From Flaccisagitta enflata (taxonomy: Eukaryota > Chaetognatha > Sagittoidea > Aphragmophora): a stretch of DNA of 64,000 bases. The first letter of the stretch is position 1; every line of letters starts with the position of its first letter. The position numbers and the translations under genes were made by a program. Where the stretch lies: assembly GCA_965153355.1 (NCBI GenBank), contig OZ231126.1, positions 22,754,001-22,818,000 on the forward strand. The letters run 5' to 3'. The notes under the pieces are model-generated. The model was not told the origin of the DNA, made no database searches, and saw only the letters and a program-made list of their open reading frames with translations. Shown one piece after another: positions 1-11,365 of the stretch.

Positions 1-1107
1 TTTTTGCTCCAGTTCACATTTTTTACAGAGTACATCCCCATTTGTGAAGATCATTGAAGGCGCCATAAACAGAGCGGAGATTCAAGGACGAACTTGAAAA
101 ATATTTGGTCGTTCACTGAAATCTTTTCTAAACGATTGAGCTCAATTTTTTTATGTCCTATGAGTGAGTTGCTGTTGCCAACAGGTTGGTACACCTTCTT
201 TACCAAACATTCAACCTATAAACCACGTAATTTACTCTTTAAACAAACGTTATATTACAATGGATACTCGTTAAAAATTCAAAAGATGAACAAAAGTTGA
301 AACGGTGGATGCTCCTAGGATTTTATAACCCTAATCTTAAACCAACAAAATTAAGTTGAAAAACCGCCATTTGATTATATTAATCTGATTTGTATAATTT
401 GTTTTCTATGCGATTTTTTTTCCTCTTTCCCTTCCTCATTTTAAAGTTTGCACAGCCATCATCTTCTCCGCCTTACAAAGAAAAGCCAGCTTGAAAGGCT
501 TTCATGACCTTAAGGCATTTCCCCAGTTTAACGTTTGAAGAAGCAGACAGAAAATAAATCAAGCGAAGGAATTTGTCCACCCAATGTTTAAACTAATCGT
601 CCGTTTACCGCGGTCAAACAATCCAAGTACATTCACAAATATCATTCGGACATATTGTCTTTTTCCTTTTGTTTGTTCGTGTGACTTTACTTTGTTTACT
701 TGATTCCTTTAGTCACTTGTAATTGTTCGTCAGTGGCCCCGGGAAGAAATTTTTACCCATCAATTTGAACCTGAATCTGATCTGTCCTGGTGCATGTTAT
801 AATATTCACACAAAACTTTGGGCCTAAATGGAGATGTGAGTATTGAAACTGAAACTCAATCTTGGTCAGTATTCTTACCAACCAGGTCATGATTTTGGCA
901 AATCATTATCAACCTTTTCACTAGTTTTTTTTTTAGGACAAAAATTCTATTTAATCCACCAAATTTTCCGATATTGTACTTTATTTACGCTCAGCTCTAA
1001 AATCTATCAAATTGGGGAGGTAACCGATGTCCGTAAATTTTCTTACCTTCTTTCTCTCTTTTTATTTGGTTTCCAAACTTTGATCTTCATTCTTTCCCCC
1101 CTTTTTT
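1..1107. other. No feature recognised
   Basis: AT-rich sequence without convincing codons, splice structure or repeat ends. Short open frames here (for example 94-300 and 843-1109) have no family resemblance. Confidence 0.5.
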
Positions 1108-1192
1108 AGGTGCACCATAGCACCTCTATAAGAGGCTCTGTCTGTCGGTCGGTTGGTTGGTTGGTTGGTTGGTCGGTCGTTTGGTTGGTCGG
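1108..1192 (+). mobile_element. Hairpin-(GTCY)n element family C, 5' end only
   Basis: TTTTTAGGTGCACCATAGCACCTCTATAAG with the AGGTGC/GCACCT stem, then a run of GGTT/GGTC tetranucleotides. It is truncated before the family's CCTTGTT end. Confidence 0.7.
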
Positions 1193-1265
1193 TCTAGCTC
1201 GAGTTGAAAATCTCTTAAAGAAGCAAAAATCACTGGAACTGATTCGGAAATATGCTAGGATGATT

Positions 1266-1592
1266 TTTAGATGCGCCATAGCACCTCTATAAGAAGCTTG
1301 GTCTGTCCCTCGATCCGTCGGTCACGCTCGAATGAAAAATCGCTAAAAATGTTTAAAATCAATTGAAAACTCATTTCGTTCATCACTGATAATACTTGTC
1401 ATTCCATTCACTAAAATAATCAGCTACGGTTAGGTCTGATAGAGCTGGGGATAGGTCGGATAGGTCTGGTGATAGGTCGGATAGGTCTGGGGATAGGTCT
1501 GATAGAGCTCGGGATAGGTCTTATAGAGCTCGGGATAGGTCTAAAAATTATTAACTCCCGGCGCACCGTCTTTGCCCCTGTATCCGGCCTTG
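1266..1592 (+). mobile_element. Hairpin-(GTCY)n element family C-like, with internal minisatellite
   Basis: Starts TTTTTAGATGCGCC..GCACCTCTATAAG and ends at TATCCGGCCTTGTT near 1592, the ends of this family. Between them sits a minisatellite (about 1430-1545) of GATAGGTCTGATAGAGCTCG/GATAGGTCGG units in place of the usual middle. Confidence 0.6.
1430..1545 (+). repeat. GATAGGTC minisatellite
   Basis: Imperfect tandem units built from GATAGGTC followed by GGATAGGTCTGG or TGATAGAGCTCG. Confidence 0.8.
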
Positions 1593-1654
1593 TTTACTAA
1601 TTGCCTGGTTGCTTGCTGCCTGATCGCATGTATTATTATAGTACCCGACAGTCA

Positions 1655-1708
<54 letters not shown>

Positions 1709-2545
1709 ACTACGCAAACACAACACCCAAACTCCCCGGCAGCTACCAGAGAGTACAGAAATGAAAGAGATGCATAAAGAGAGAAGCCAAAACCAATTTT
1801 GAGATCAAACTTGGAAAAGAACAACTAACCCAGGGTTACAAAATCGTTGCGGACAAGTAGGCCGGGGCGTGCAATCTCCCTCCTCAAAACACATAATGTA
1901 CACTGTCTAAAATGTGAGTTTTCACACATTTTGACTTGATCATTATGGATGAACTACCGACGGACCTACGGATGTATCGACTAACTCACGGATGGACAGC
2001 TAAACCAGCGAGTGCAATAAAATCATCAAGCCGTCCCATACACAAAACACACAAAACGGTGCAATCTTAGGTCTCACTTGAAAACTCTTTTGAAATATTT
2101 CATTAATCAAAGAAACGAAGCGAAAAAAATAACCGAACAATCAAACGCAAAACAAACGAAAAAAAACTATGAAATAGACTTAGCTTTGGGCAAGAATTGA
2201 GAGGAAGCCATGAAGCAGACTCGTTAAATACAAACAAAAGGATGAGCTCCTGGGTTTTGTTGATAAATACACGTTCCGGTTTGTGTTCGCGTTATCATGG
2301 TTAATGATCAATCAGAATTGAGGGCCGAGGGTGCACACTTTCACAAATTGGTTGAATCTGCGTGTAGAGTACACGTCTAGAAAGGAAAATGCACGCAATT
2401 GCCTCCTGTGAGAGGCATACAATTCTCCAATATACTTGTTTTAGTCTTCTACTTCTCAATTTACGACTCAATTTACAGGTTAGAATAATGTCGGGAAGTC
2501 CGAGTATCACGTCCGAGAATATCGTAAATTCGTTAGGCGATTTTC
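1593..2545. repeat. Non-coding stretch with a (TC)n array
   Basis: A short (GTCT)n-(TC)n array at about 1652-1705; otherwise no gene or element end recognised. Confidence 0.6.
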
Positions 2546-2817
2546 AGTCGAGTGCACGCGATTCTACACACCGCTTTATCGGTCGGTCGGTCGGTCGGAC
2601 GGTGGGTCTTCATGTTGGTACATAAAGGAAATTTCCTCTAGATCCCTCCAGGAAATTTGTTACTTTTTTATGTAAGACCTGTTAACACATTGCTTTTTTG
2701 CCGAACGGTTTTTGCATCACTTCCCCTGTCCAATTGCTTGGTTACCCTATATCATCTCTGCCCCTGCCCACCCGCATGCGACTTAGCCACTTGGGTAGCT
2801 TTGAATCCTGCCTTGTA
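2546..2817 (+). mobile_element. Diverged hairpin-(GTCY)n element family A
   Basis: AGTCGAGTGCACGCGATTCTACACACCGCTTT-like start, then (GGTC)n, then CCCCTGCCCACCCGCATGCGACTT and a degenerate CCTGCCTTGT end. It is much more diverged than the copies at 3513 and 11126. Confidence 0.55.
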
Positions 2818-3512
2818 TGTTTGTTTGTCTGTGTGGCTCAAATCGAAACCAAGCCCTACAGCACAAAATCAAGTTTGGTTGGGTATTGTCAATAAAAGAT
2901 TGTTTGAACCATCATGCATGAAAGGCCAAAACTGCTCTTTCACAACGAATTGATTGTCTAGCAAGACAGAAACACCGAGAATCTACGACGGACCAAGCCT
3001 ACCGGTCGACCGACTCTGACGCGACCTGTAATGTCGCAGGCACGCGTTTACAATATTCTAAACCTTGCATGAGGCTCAAGAGGCAAAAATGACAGAGACA
3101 AAGTGACCGATGAATTGTTCTGGAGGCGCGGCCTGTGAATACATTTTTGTCAGCAAAACTGAGAGGTAACTCAATCACTTGATGACAAGTGGACCTGCAA
3201 AATGTTTATTTTATCGGAATGATCTGGACAAGGCGTCCAACCAAGGGCGCCTTCTTACGGCCTCTCATGAAAGGAGGTCTTTGGATTACCTCGTTTCACA
3301 TGTCCAACATTTAGGCGGAAAAATACTTATGTATAGTAAGTGTGAAAACACGACTTCTAGTTGGACGAGTGTGATGAAATTTCAACTGAGGGGTCCCAAT
3401 ACTTTCAGGCTACTACAGTAAAATTTCCATCTTACTGGGCCAACAAGAAATATGTATTTCATATTCTAAATATTTTAGTATTTTCCACCTAATTGTTGGA
3501 CATCTGTTAAGC
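2818..3512. other. No feature recognised
   Basis: Apparently single-copy sequence. An open frame at 3179-3421 has no domain features or splice context and is not called. Confidence 0.45.
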
Positions 3513-3730
3513 TTTTTAGTCGCGTGCTACGCGACTCTACACCCCGCTTTGTCGGTCCGTCCGTTCGTCCATCCGTCCGTCCATCGGTCTGTCCGTCCAT
3601 CACATTTTACTTTTTTTGGTTTTTTTTCGGTCTTTGGCCTCACTGCTCCTGCCCAAATGATCAAGTGACCTCAAAAAACAGCCCCTGCCCACCCGCACGC
3701 GACTGGGGTAGCCGTGTATCCGGCCTTGTT
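3513..3730 (+). mobile_element. Hairpin-(GTCY)n element family A, full length
   Basis: TTTTTAGTCGCGTGCTACGCGACT (perfect 8-bp stem, GCT loop), CTCTACACCCCGCTTTGTC, GTCC/GTCG tetranucleotides, a T-rich segment, CTGCTCCTGCCCAAATG, CCCCTGCCCACCCGCACGCG, and TGTATCCGGCCTTGTT. Both ends match other copies in the window. Confidence 0.8.
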
Positions 3731-3798
3731 CCCTTCCCCAGAACAGGAATTCATCAAAAATCATCAATTTGTATATCGTGGATAGAATTCATCACCTA

Positions 3799-4399
3799 CA
3801 GTACGATGGGAGCAAAGACGACCTAGACTGGAGGATAGATTTTAGGTATATTAATTTCGTTTGATGCATAAAAGAATTAGGATCTATGCTTATTAAAAGT
3901 TGCTATATTGCTTGAATATATTACCTTCTTTCATTCTTCAATTTGTGACTTGACATTATCGGAACTTCATTTTTCAACGCTTTAACTTAGTCTATTTGAT
4001 TAGGCTAAAATTTTTATATAATTTTGAAAAAAGAATCAGCTCAATCGGACTATTTTTACAGGTTTTACAATTATTTTTCAAACAGAATAATTATGTAAAT
4101 TAATATCTGGGCAAAACTTAAATCAGGCATAAAACCTGTAAAAATAGTCCGATTGAGCTGATTTTTTTTCTGAATTATGAGCTAGGTTAGAACATTGAAA
4201 AATAAAGTCCTGATGAAGTCAAGTCACAAGCTGAAGATTAAGTGAAGCAAATATATTCAAGCAATAAAACAACATTTAATTAGCATAGATCTCAAATTTT
4301 TTATAAATTAAATCAAGATACCTAAATTTTTTTATAAATGAAATTAAAATACTTCAAATCTATCCTCAAGTCTAGGTCGTCTTTGCTCCCATCGTACTG
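3799..4399. mobile_element. 601-bp palindromic MITE with CAGT ends
   Basis: Terminal inverted repeats start CAGTACGATGGGAGCAAAGA and continue for over 30 matching bases. The inner arms also pair (GTAAAAATAGTCCGATTGAGC and its complement). The left flank is TA; the right flank is TC, a probable mutated TA duplication. Tc1/mariner-type ends with no transposase. Confidence 0.85.
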
Positions 4400-4411
4400 T
4401 CGTTTGCTTGG

Positions 4412-4522
4412 TTTTTAGTTGCGGACACGCGACTCTATATGCTATAAGCCACTTTTCAGTCAGTCGGTCGGTCCATCCGTCCGTCCCGTCCACGAGTAAT
4501 GCTGCCGTGTATGCGGTCTGTT
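4412..4522 (+). mobile_element. Short hairpin-(GTCY)n element, family B-like
   Basis: TTTTTAGTTGCGGACACGCGACT start, GGTC/GTCC tract, and a GCCGTGTATGCGGTCTGTT end. The middle of the element is missing. Confidence 0.6.
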
Positions 4523-5095
4523 TTTTTTTTTTTTTTTTTTTTTTATAAAGCGTGCCATTTTTAGATGCGTCCTCGCATGTTAATCTAGTTTGCTGTTATA
4601 GAGTATAAAACAGTACAGTTCTTTATAAGATGGTTTTCTCCATGTAAAGATATTTTTTTCAGCCATGCCATGAAAATCTGTTGATGCAATATGAAGAGTT
4701 TTATGTAATAGTGGAATTCTTTCCACATAGAGCTAAGGTGAGGTAGCATCGTTGCCGGATTGGGCTTGTTCCATAATCAATTCTTTTTACATTTCAAAAT
4801 TCTTATTTCTAACGAGTGGTTGATCATGATTTAAGAAACCAGGTAGACTTAAAGTTGGAGCCTTATTATTCACCAATATTGGTTGCTTTTTAAATTCTTG
4901 ATGATTAGAGAAGTGGAGAAGGACCGGATTTGAAGGGGGGAGGGACTGACGCGATTTATTGCGAATTCTCACAGATATACGATTAGCTCGTTGAGGGGTG
5001 TTTTCGTGGATACTAAATGATTAGGGTACTAAGGGAAAGATTTATCATGAACCAGCCAGTCCAACTGACCATCGGTCCATGGATTGGTCTATCTA
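4523..5095. other. No feature recognised
   Basis: A T-run follows the preceding element. The rest is AT-rich, with no coding or repeat signal seen. Confidence 0.45.
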
Positions 5096-5440
5096 CCGTA
5101 TTTTTTCTAATTAGCGCCCCGGGCGCTTTTGAAATTGGAAAAAGATATTGTCATTTTACCCCCCAATTAGCGCCCCCTTTTGATTCATGAACATTCTGTT
5201 TTCCTATGTTTTTTACATTGAATATTATTCAGAATATCAGAAATATAAGATTAAATGTATTAGAGTCACATTTTTTGCTTGTTTTATAATAAATCCCTAA
5301 TAATAGACACTGAAATAATCAAAATCATTTCTCTTTCAATGATTATTTACTTTTTCATCTTCCTTCAAATCATTATTCTGGGGAGCAAAAAGAGGGGGGG
5401 GCGTTAATTGGAGGGGGGGCGATAAATGGAAAAAATACGG
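5096..5440. mobile_element. 345-bp MITE with CCGTATTTTTTC ends and TA target duplication
   Basis: Left end CCGTATTTTTTCTAATTAGC and right end the complement of CCGTATTTTTTCCATTTATC, each followed inward by a run of Gs or Cs. TA flanks both sides (5094-5095 and 5441-5442). No coding capacity. Confidence 0.8.
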
Positions 5441-5490
5441 TATCCGTTGATCTGTTGGTCAGTCACGCATAGGGCCTTTTGGGTCCTAAC

Positions 5491-5755
5491 GTGCAGTTAT
5501 ATGTATCACTGCACTGCCCTTACCCATCCTTCAATATAGCTACTGCACCCTGCCCCTGCCTATTTGCACGCGATCAAAACACGTTAGGGACCAATTAATG
5601 AACCATACAAACGCCTAAAGTGCAGTTAAATGCATCACTGCACTGCCCTTGCCCAACATTTAATATAGCTACTGCACCCTGCCCCTGCTTATCCGCACGC
5701 GATCAAAACAAGTTAGGGACCAATCAATGAACCATGAAAACGCCTGAACAACCGA
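5491..5755 (+). repeat. 129-bp tandem duplication
   Basis: Two copies, starting GTGCAGTTA at 5491 and 5620, share CACTGCACTGCCCTT, AATATAGCTACTGCACCCTG and GTTAGGGACCAAT. The sequence contains CCCCTGCC..CACGCGATC as in the hairpin elements. Confidence 0.85.
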
Positions 5756-5784
5756 CTGACTGACCTACCAACAAACCAACCAAC

Positions 5785-6662
5785 GCACTAAGGGCCACGG
5801 ATTGCGCTAGATGGCTCCTTGGGTATTTGGGTGATAATTTTCATCTCTGCTATATGGCTCAAACTAAGTAGAATGGTCATGGTAGCATTTGAGCATATAT
5901 TACCGGTCCATATGACAGGTTTTATGGTGATTTAGAGTGAAAAAAGGCGACCTTAATGGACATTACTACAAAAAACGCTGAATTTCATTAATGTTTACAT
6001 GTCTGGAAAAATTTCAAATATCATAGTTTTTTACATTTTTAGCACTGATAAGTTAGTCTACTTTTACTACATATATGACCTAATTTGCATGCTTTTATTA
6101 TCCTGTAAATAAAAAAAATCGCACAAGGATGCACAATGAGCGACCAATGCCAAAATGTAGTTCAAGGGGTCCTGAATCCAGAATGCTATGGCTCAAGCCG
6201 TCCTTGGCCGTACAAATTGCGATTTTATGGCTTAAAATGGACAAGTAATAATATAGATAAATGTAAAAATCTATATTTGATTGGAAGAAGAATGAGCAAA
6301 ATGAGCTAAATGAGCAAAAAAATGATTTTTTTTGAGCTCTTTATTAAGGAATCTTCTTAAACAAAAACAAAAATTAAATTGAATTGGTCAAAACATTAGA
6401 CAATTTAAATGTAATAAATGTAAGAGAATTTAGCAGTATTTTTCACTTGATTTTCTCAAATTTCTCTTCTTTTGTACTCTAAGCTCATCAAGCTTTTAAT
6501 CCAATAGAAATAAGTCAATATTGGATATAAATAGTTTCATAACATCTGAAAATATGCAGAAAAATACTTTTCACTCTGTATATTCATACGGAACAATGTA
6601 ATGGAAAAGATGCATTGTCAATCCCTAATGAGCCACCTAGCGCACAATTCAGCCCACAGTGC
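5785..6662. mobile_element. Candidate 878-bp element with short inverted ends
   Basis: The ends pair over about 40 bases (GCACTAAGGGC...GCGCTAGATGGCTC against the complement of the right end). The interior is AT-rich with no reading frame. The target duplication is unclear, so the superfamily is not assigned. Confidence 0.5.
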
Positions 6663-7089
6663 AACGGACCGACCAACCGAGAAACCAACTCGGCAATGTC
6701 ATAGAGTCGCGATTTAACTCACCCCTAATCCCCCAATCACAGTTATGAAGCTTTGGAGTTCTTGCCATAAACCTTCACTATAGTATGCATCTCACAGTGA
6801 GTGAGTGACTTCTTTTTTTTTTTTTTTGTCCGCCCGCCCCGGTGAGTCGCGTTTTGCAAAGGGGCATCTCCAAATTGTTTCACAACCTTCACCGACAACT
6901 CACTACGTCTGATATATCATCCATTTCAGTCCAACTTCTTCGTCCTCGTCATCAGTTACAAAAAAACGATCGTTGTCAACGATACGCGATTGGCGTCGTT
7001 GTCCTTGTTGTCGTTGTCCTTGTCGTTGTCCTTGTTGTCTCATTTATCGTCCAATCGTCCGTTGATTTCGTTTTGATCACGATGGTTGT
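6663..7089. other. No gene recognised; TTGTCG-rich patch
   Basis: Contains a degenerate (GTTGTC)n patch near 6985-7045 and T-runs. The open frame across it is low-complexity. Confidence 0.5.
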
Positions 7090-7291
7090 TTTTTTTTTTT
7101 TTTTTTTTTTTTGTCGCGTGTACGCGACTTTATTACCGCTATGTCTGTCGGTCCGTCTGACGGTTAGTCGGTCGGCAACACTCAGCTTTTTTCCGCATTC
7201 ACTGGCGGTTTCCGCATTACCGCTATTGATCTTTCTGTAACTGATCCTGCCCACGCGCACGCAACATGGGTAGCCATGTATCCAGTCTCGT
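7090..7291 (+). mobile_element. Hairpin-(GTCY)n element family A, diverged
   Basis: T-run, GTCGCGTGTACGCGACT hairpin, (GGTC)n tract, CTGCCCACGCGCACGCAAC and a TGTATCCAGTCTCGTT end. Confidence 0.65.
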
Positions 7292-7393
7292 TCTTTTTGA
7301 TTTTCAGTCGCTTAGCACATAAGATACCAATAACGTACTCACAATGACAACAATCAATGATATGCGATGTCTTTTCTACGGTCGTTGAAGAGT

Positions 7394-7513
7394 CTTTTTA
7401 GGTGCGACAAAGCACCTCTATAACTGGCTCTGTCCGTCTGTCTGTCGGTTGGTCTGTAACGCATTCGTTCCACGATCAACACGTCGCACCTTATTGGCCT
7501 ACTTGGCCTTGTT
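7394..7513 (+). mobile_element. Hairpin-(GTCY)n element family C, full length
   Basis: TTTTTAGGTGCGACAAAGCACCTCTATAACTGG, GTCY tract, GTAACGCATTCGTTCCACGA, then TATTGGCCTACTTGGCCTTG. Nearly identical in layout to 10364-10497 and 29992-30121. Confidence 0.8.
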
Positions 7514-7602
7514 CTCAGTCTGTTTGTCTCTATCTTTGTTTAAAGCAATTTTACTTGTTTTAATGTAAAAAAGTCATTTGCTTGGGGATGTCAGGGAGAA
7601 AG

Positions 7603-7795
7603 ATTTGTCGTTTTTTGGCAGCGGCCCCGAAGAAGCAGAAGGAGGAAGAAGAGAAAGTTCCCCATATGTGTGAAAGCATAGGTCATCGACCCCTTCGAGG
7701 CCGCTGCCCTGCTTCCCCCTCAATTTCAACCACAACCTACTCTCTTAAAAGCAGGGCACGGGTACCGCTGACCATCCAACGCTTTTGCGGCTATT
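7603..7795 (+). mobile_element. Foldback family F, short copy without minisatellite
   Basis: GGCAGCGGCCCCG start, purine-rich GGAGGAAGAAG segment, GAAAGCATAGGTCATCGACC, GGCCGCTGCCC, then the tail ACCGCTGACCATCCAACGC and TTTTGCGGCTATT. The 20-bp minisatellite of the longer copies is absent. Confidence 0.7.
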
Positions 7796-8409
7796 TTTCT
7801 TGGTTTCGTTTGTTTGTTTGTTTTCTTTTCTTTTTTTTTTTTTGGTTGTTGTTGTTGTTTTTTTATTTTTTTATTTCTATTTTTCTTCAATAATTCATCC
7901 AATTTGTTTGTGAAATGACCGATATGTGTAGACGGTGATATGCATTTTCAAAATCCCGTTACTTATAGGTCGTAAAAGACTTTCCTTTTCCACCATCACA
8001 CCCCCATGCCCTTACCCCCGTACCTCACCCCCACTTTCCCCCTAAAAACAAACCCCTTCACTCGCTCCAACGCTCGCTTCTTCTCAGCCAAAAGGGTCAG
8101 ATCTTTTTTCAGAAAAAGATCAACCTGTTCTAGATTTTAAACCCTCCTCCTCCTTCTCCTTGCTTTACATTCTCTTTCTTCTCCTTCTCTTTCTACTTGA
8201 TCCATCTATTCTTTTCTTTACTAGTGATTTCTCTTTCTCTCCCTCACCTTCCCCCAGTTCGTCCGGACTGCCATTTTCGTTTTTCATCCCCTTGGGTACC
8301 GCTCTTTGGCAAATTCTCTTTATCATTATTTTGAACAACGTTCGCGCTAAGGGGGCTGAATGAACGGGGAATGAGGGGGAAGGGGGCAGCATGCCAGACG
8401 GACAATGAG

Positions 8410-8410
<1 letters not shown>
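7796..8410. other. Pyrimidine-rich non-coding stretch
   Basis: T- and CT-rich sequence with no gene. Open frames on either strand are low-complexity. Confidence 0.5.
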
Positions 8411-9154
<744 letters not shown>

Positions 9155-9158
<4 letters not shown>

Positions 9159-9750
9159 ACAGAGAGAGAACGACAGACAGACAGACCGACAGACAGACTA
9201 AGACTGACTCACATCATAGACAGATAATTGTACAGAAAGATAAAAAGACGTACAGAAAGACAGACAAAGATGAACAGATCAGAGAGATAGACAGACACAC
9301 AGACACAGACAGAATAAGACTGACTCATGAACATAGACAGATAGGCGTACAGAAAGACAGAAAGACGCACAGAAAGGCAGACACAGATGTAGAGACACAG
9401 ACAAAAAGTTACCCGGATACAACGTAAAAAAAGAGATAAGTGGAACAAGTATGAATTATAAGAAACATGATAATGGAGATAAGTGTTTATGTCAGAAGCT
9501 GAGAGATGCAACTAAACTGTAAACATATGTTCTGCTTATGTCTGTGTGTTTCTTTGTGATCTGAGTTCTGAAGGGACAAGATTGGGTGCAACTTATTTTG
9601 CAGGTCTGTTTGATGGGAGTCAGTGAAAGTATGATCGAAAAAGTATCACCGTCATTATTTGCTCCGCCATTATACCAATTATGACTTTAATCATTCTTTT
9701 TTTTTCATCTTCCTTTTCTTCTTTTTTTCGTCTCTTACTTCTTCTTCTTC
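9155..9750. other. Degenerate (CAGA)n tail and unrecognised sequence
   Basis: CAGACAGACAGA-type repeats to about 9400, including two similar blocks near 9213 and 9330. The rest has no recognised feature. Confidence 0.5.
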
Positions 9751-9754
9751 TTCA

Positions 9755-10345
9755 TCTTTTTGGGCAGCGGCCCCAAAGGGACCGATGACTTATGCTTTCT
9801 CACATAGGGGAAGTTTCTCCTTCTTCTTCTCCTCCTTCTTCTTCTTCTTCTTCTCCATTCCCCTCCCCCCCTCGAGGCCCAAGTCCTAATCTGGAGGCCC
9901 AAATCCTAGCCTCGAGGCTCAAATCCTAGCTTTGAAGCTCAAATCCCAGCCTCATAGATCAAATCCCAATCTCAGGGCTCTAATCTCAGCCTCAAAGCTC
10001 AAACCAAAGACTCAAAGCTCAAATCCCAGCCTTGAGGCTCAAATCCCGGCCCCAAGGCTCAAATCATAGTCTCGAGCCCCAAATCCTAGCCTCAAGGTTC
10101 AAATACCAGCCGCCAAGCTCAAATCCCAGCCTCGAGGCTTAAATCCCAGCCTCAGGACTCAAATATCAGGCTTAAGGCCCCAAATATAGCTTCCAGGCTC
10201 TGATTCAAGCCTTGAGGTTCAAATAAAAAGAGTAAAGGTCATAAGCCCTTTTAGGGCCGCTGCCCCTCTAACCACCTCACACCCACAAACATTCACCTAG
10301 GGGCAACGGGTACCGCTGACCATCTAATACTTTTGCGACTATTTT
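9755..10345 (+). mobile_element. Foldback family F with 20-bp minisatellite, full length
   Basis: T-run then GGGCAGCGGCCCCAAAGGGA, ATGCTTTCTCACAT, CTT-rich arm, about 18 units of a 20-bp repeat (TCGAGGCTCAAATCCCAGCC), then GGTCATAAGCCCTTTTAGGG and CCGCTGCCC, and the tail ACGGGTACCGCTGACCATCT to GCGACTATT. Confidence 0.8.
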
Positions 10346-10363
10346 CCTATGTTTTCTTCTTCT

Positions 10364-10497
10364 TTTTAGGTGCGACAAAGCACCTCTATAATTGGCCGTG
10401 TCCATTGGTCGGTCTGTCTGTCTGTCGGTCTATCGGGTAACGCATTCGTTGGACGATCCACACGTCGCACCTTATTGGCCTACTTGGCCTTGTTCTC
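10364..10497 (+). mobile_element. Hairpin-(GTCY)n element family C, full length
   Basis: Same ends as the copy at 7394, with a longer (GTCT/GTCG)n middle. It begins about 20 bases after the family F tail, so the two are almost adjacent, as at 7394-7795 in the opposite order. Confidence 0.8.
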
Positions 10498-11125
10498 CTT
10501 CTTTCTTTCCGAGTTTTCCACTTTCACTCTTTATCATCTGCTGCTTCTTCTTCTTCTTTTTCTTTTTCTTTTTCTTTTTCTTTTTCTTTTTCTTTTTCTT
10601 TTTCTTTTTCTTTTTCTTTTTCTTCTTCTTCTTCTTCTTCTTCATCCTCTTCTTCTTCTTCGTTATCTTTTTCTTTTTTTCCCTTCCTCTTCTTCTCTTT
10701 TCCGCTTCCCCTCTCTATCATCTGCTTCTTCTTCTTCCTTTGCTTTGCTTTTCCCTTTTTTTCCCTCAGAAATGAGATGTGTTTACTTTCTGCAGACTCA
10801 GTCTTCTCGGGGATGAGGTCCAGATGGTATACAGAAATTTTCTCTCTCCTCCATCCCTATATAATAGCTATTTTCAGAGGGAAAGAAAAACATTCAAGTC
10901 AAAGGTAGACTTCTTCATCATGTAACTTCATATTTATAAACAACGTTGTAAGCAAAGGATCATTTAAGAAAAGAATTTTTTGTTCTTTCGTTTTCCAATC
11001 ATCATTTAAAAAGGCTAAGAATTTAACCCACGCATATTTAGAAAAAGCTCATGTTGAATAGAAATTGGAAAACGTTGGGGGCTACTTTTCAGAAGCCAGC
11101 AGCTATTTTTTAAACAAAACACTCA
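10498..11125. repeat. (CTTTTT)n and CTT tracts, then unrecognised sequence
   Basis: A regular TTTTTC hexamer array at about 10555-10624, flanked by CTT runs to about 10745. From 10800 to 11125 nothing was recognised. Confidence 0.7.
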
Positions 11126-11334
11126 TTTTTAGTCGCGTGCTACGCGACTCTACTACCCGCTTTGTCCGTCCGTCCGTCTGTCGGTCCGTCGGTCCGTCCG
11201 TCCGTCACACTTTACTTTTTTTGGGTTTTTGCGGTCTTTGGCCTTACTGCTCCTGCCCAAATGATGGAGTGGCCTTAGATATGGCCCCTGCCCACCCACA
11301 CGCGACTTGGGTAGCCGTGTATCCGGCCTTGTTT
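11126..11334 (+). mobile_element. Hairpin-(GTCY)n element family A, full length
   Basis: Perfect AGTCGCGT/ACGCGACT hairpin after a T-run, GTCC/GTCG tract, CTGCTCCTGCCCAAATGATG, CACACGCGACTTGGGTAGCC and a TATCCGGCCTTGTT end. Confidence 0.82.
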
Positions 11335-11365
11335 CAAGCAAATCTAAAATGCTTCATCATGATCG

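Noticed and set aside
3513-3730. Family A elements as tRNA-derived SINEs
   Set aside because: No A-box/B-box pair was found in either orientation and copies lack a poly-A or short-repeat tail; the hairpin and GTCY core fit Helentron-type elements better.
5785-6662. CACTA-type transposon
   Set aside because: CACTA-like letters occur at one end, but the other end reads CACTG and no 3-bp duplication fits; left unassigned.
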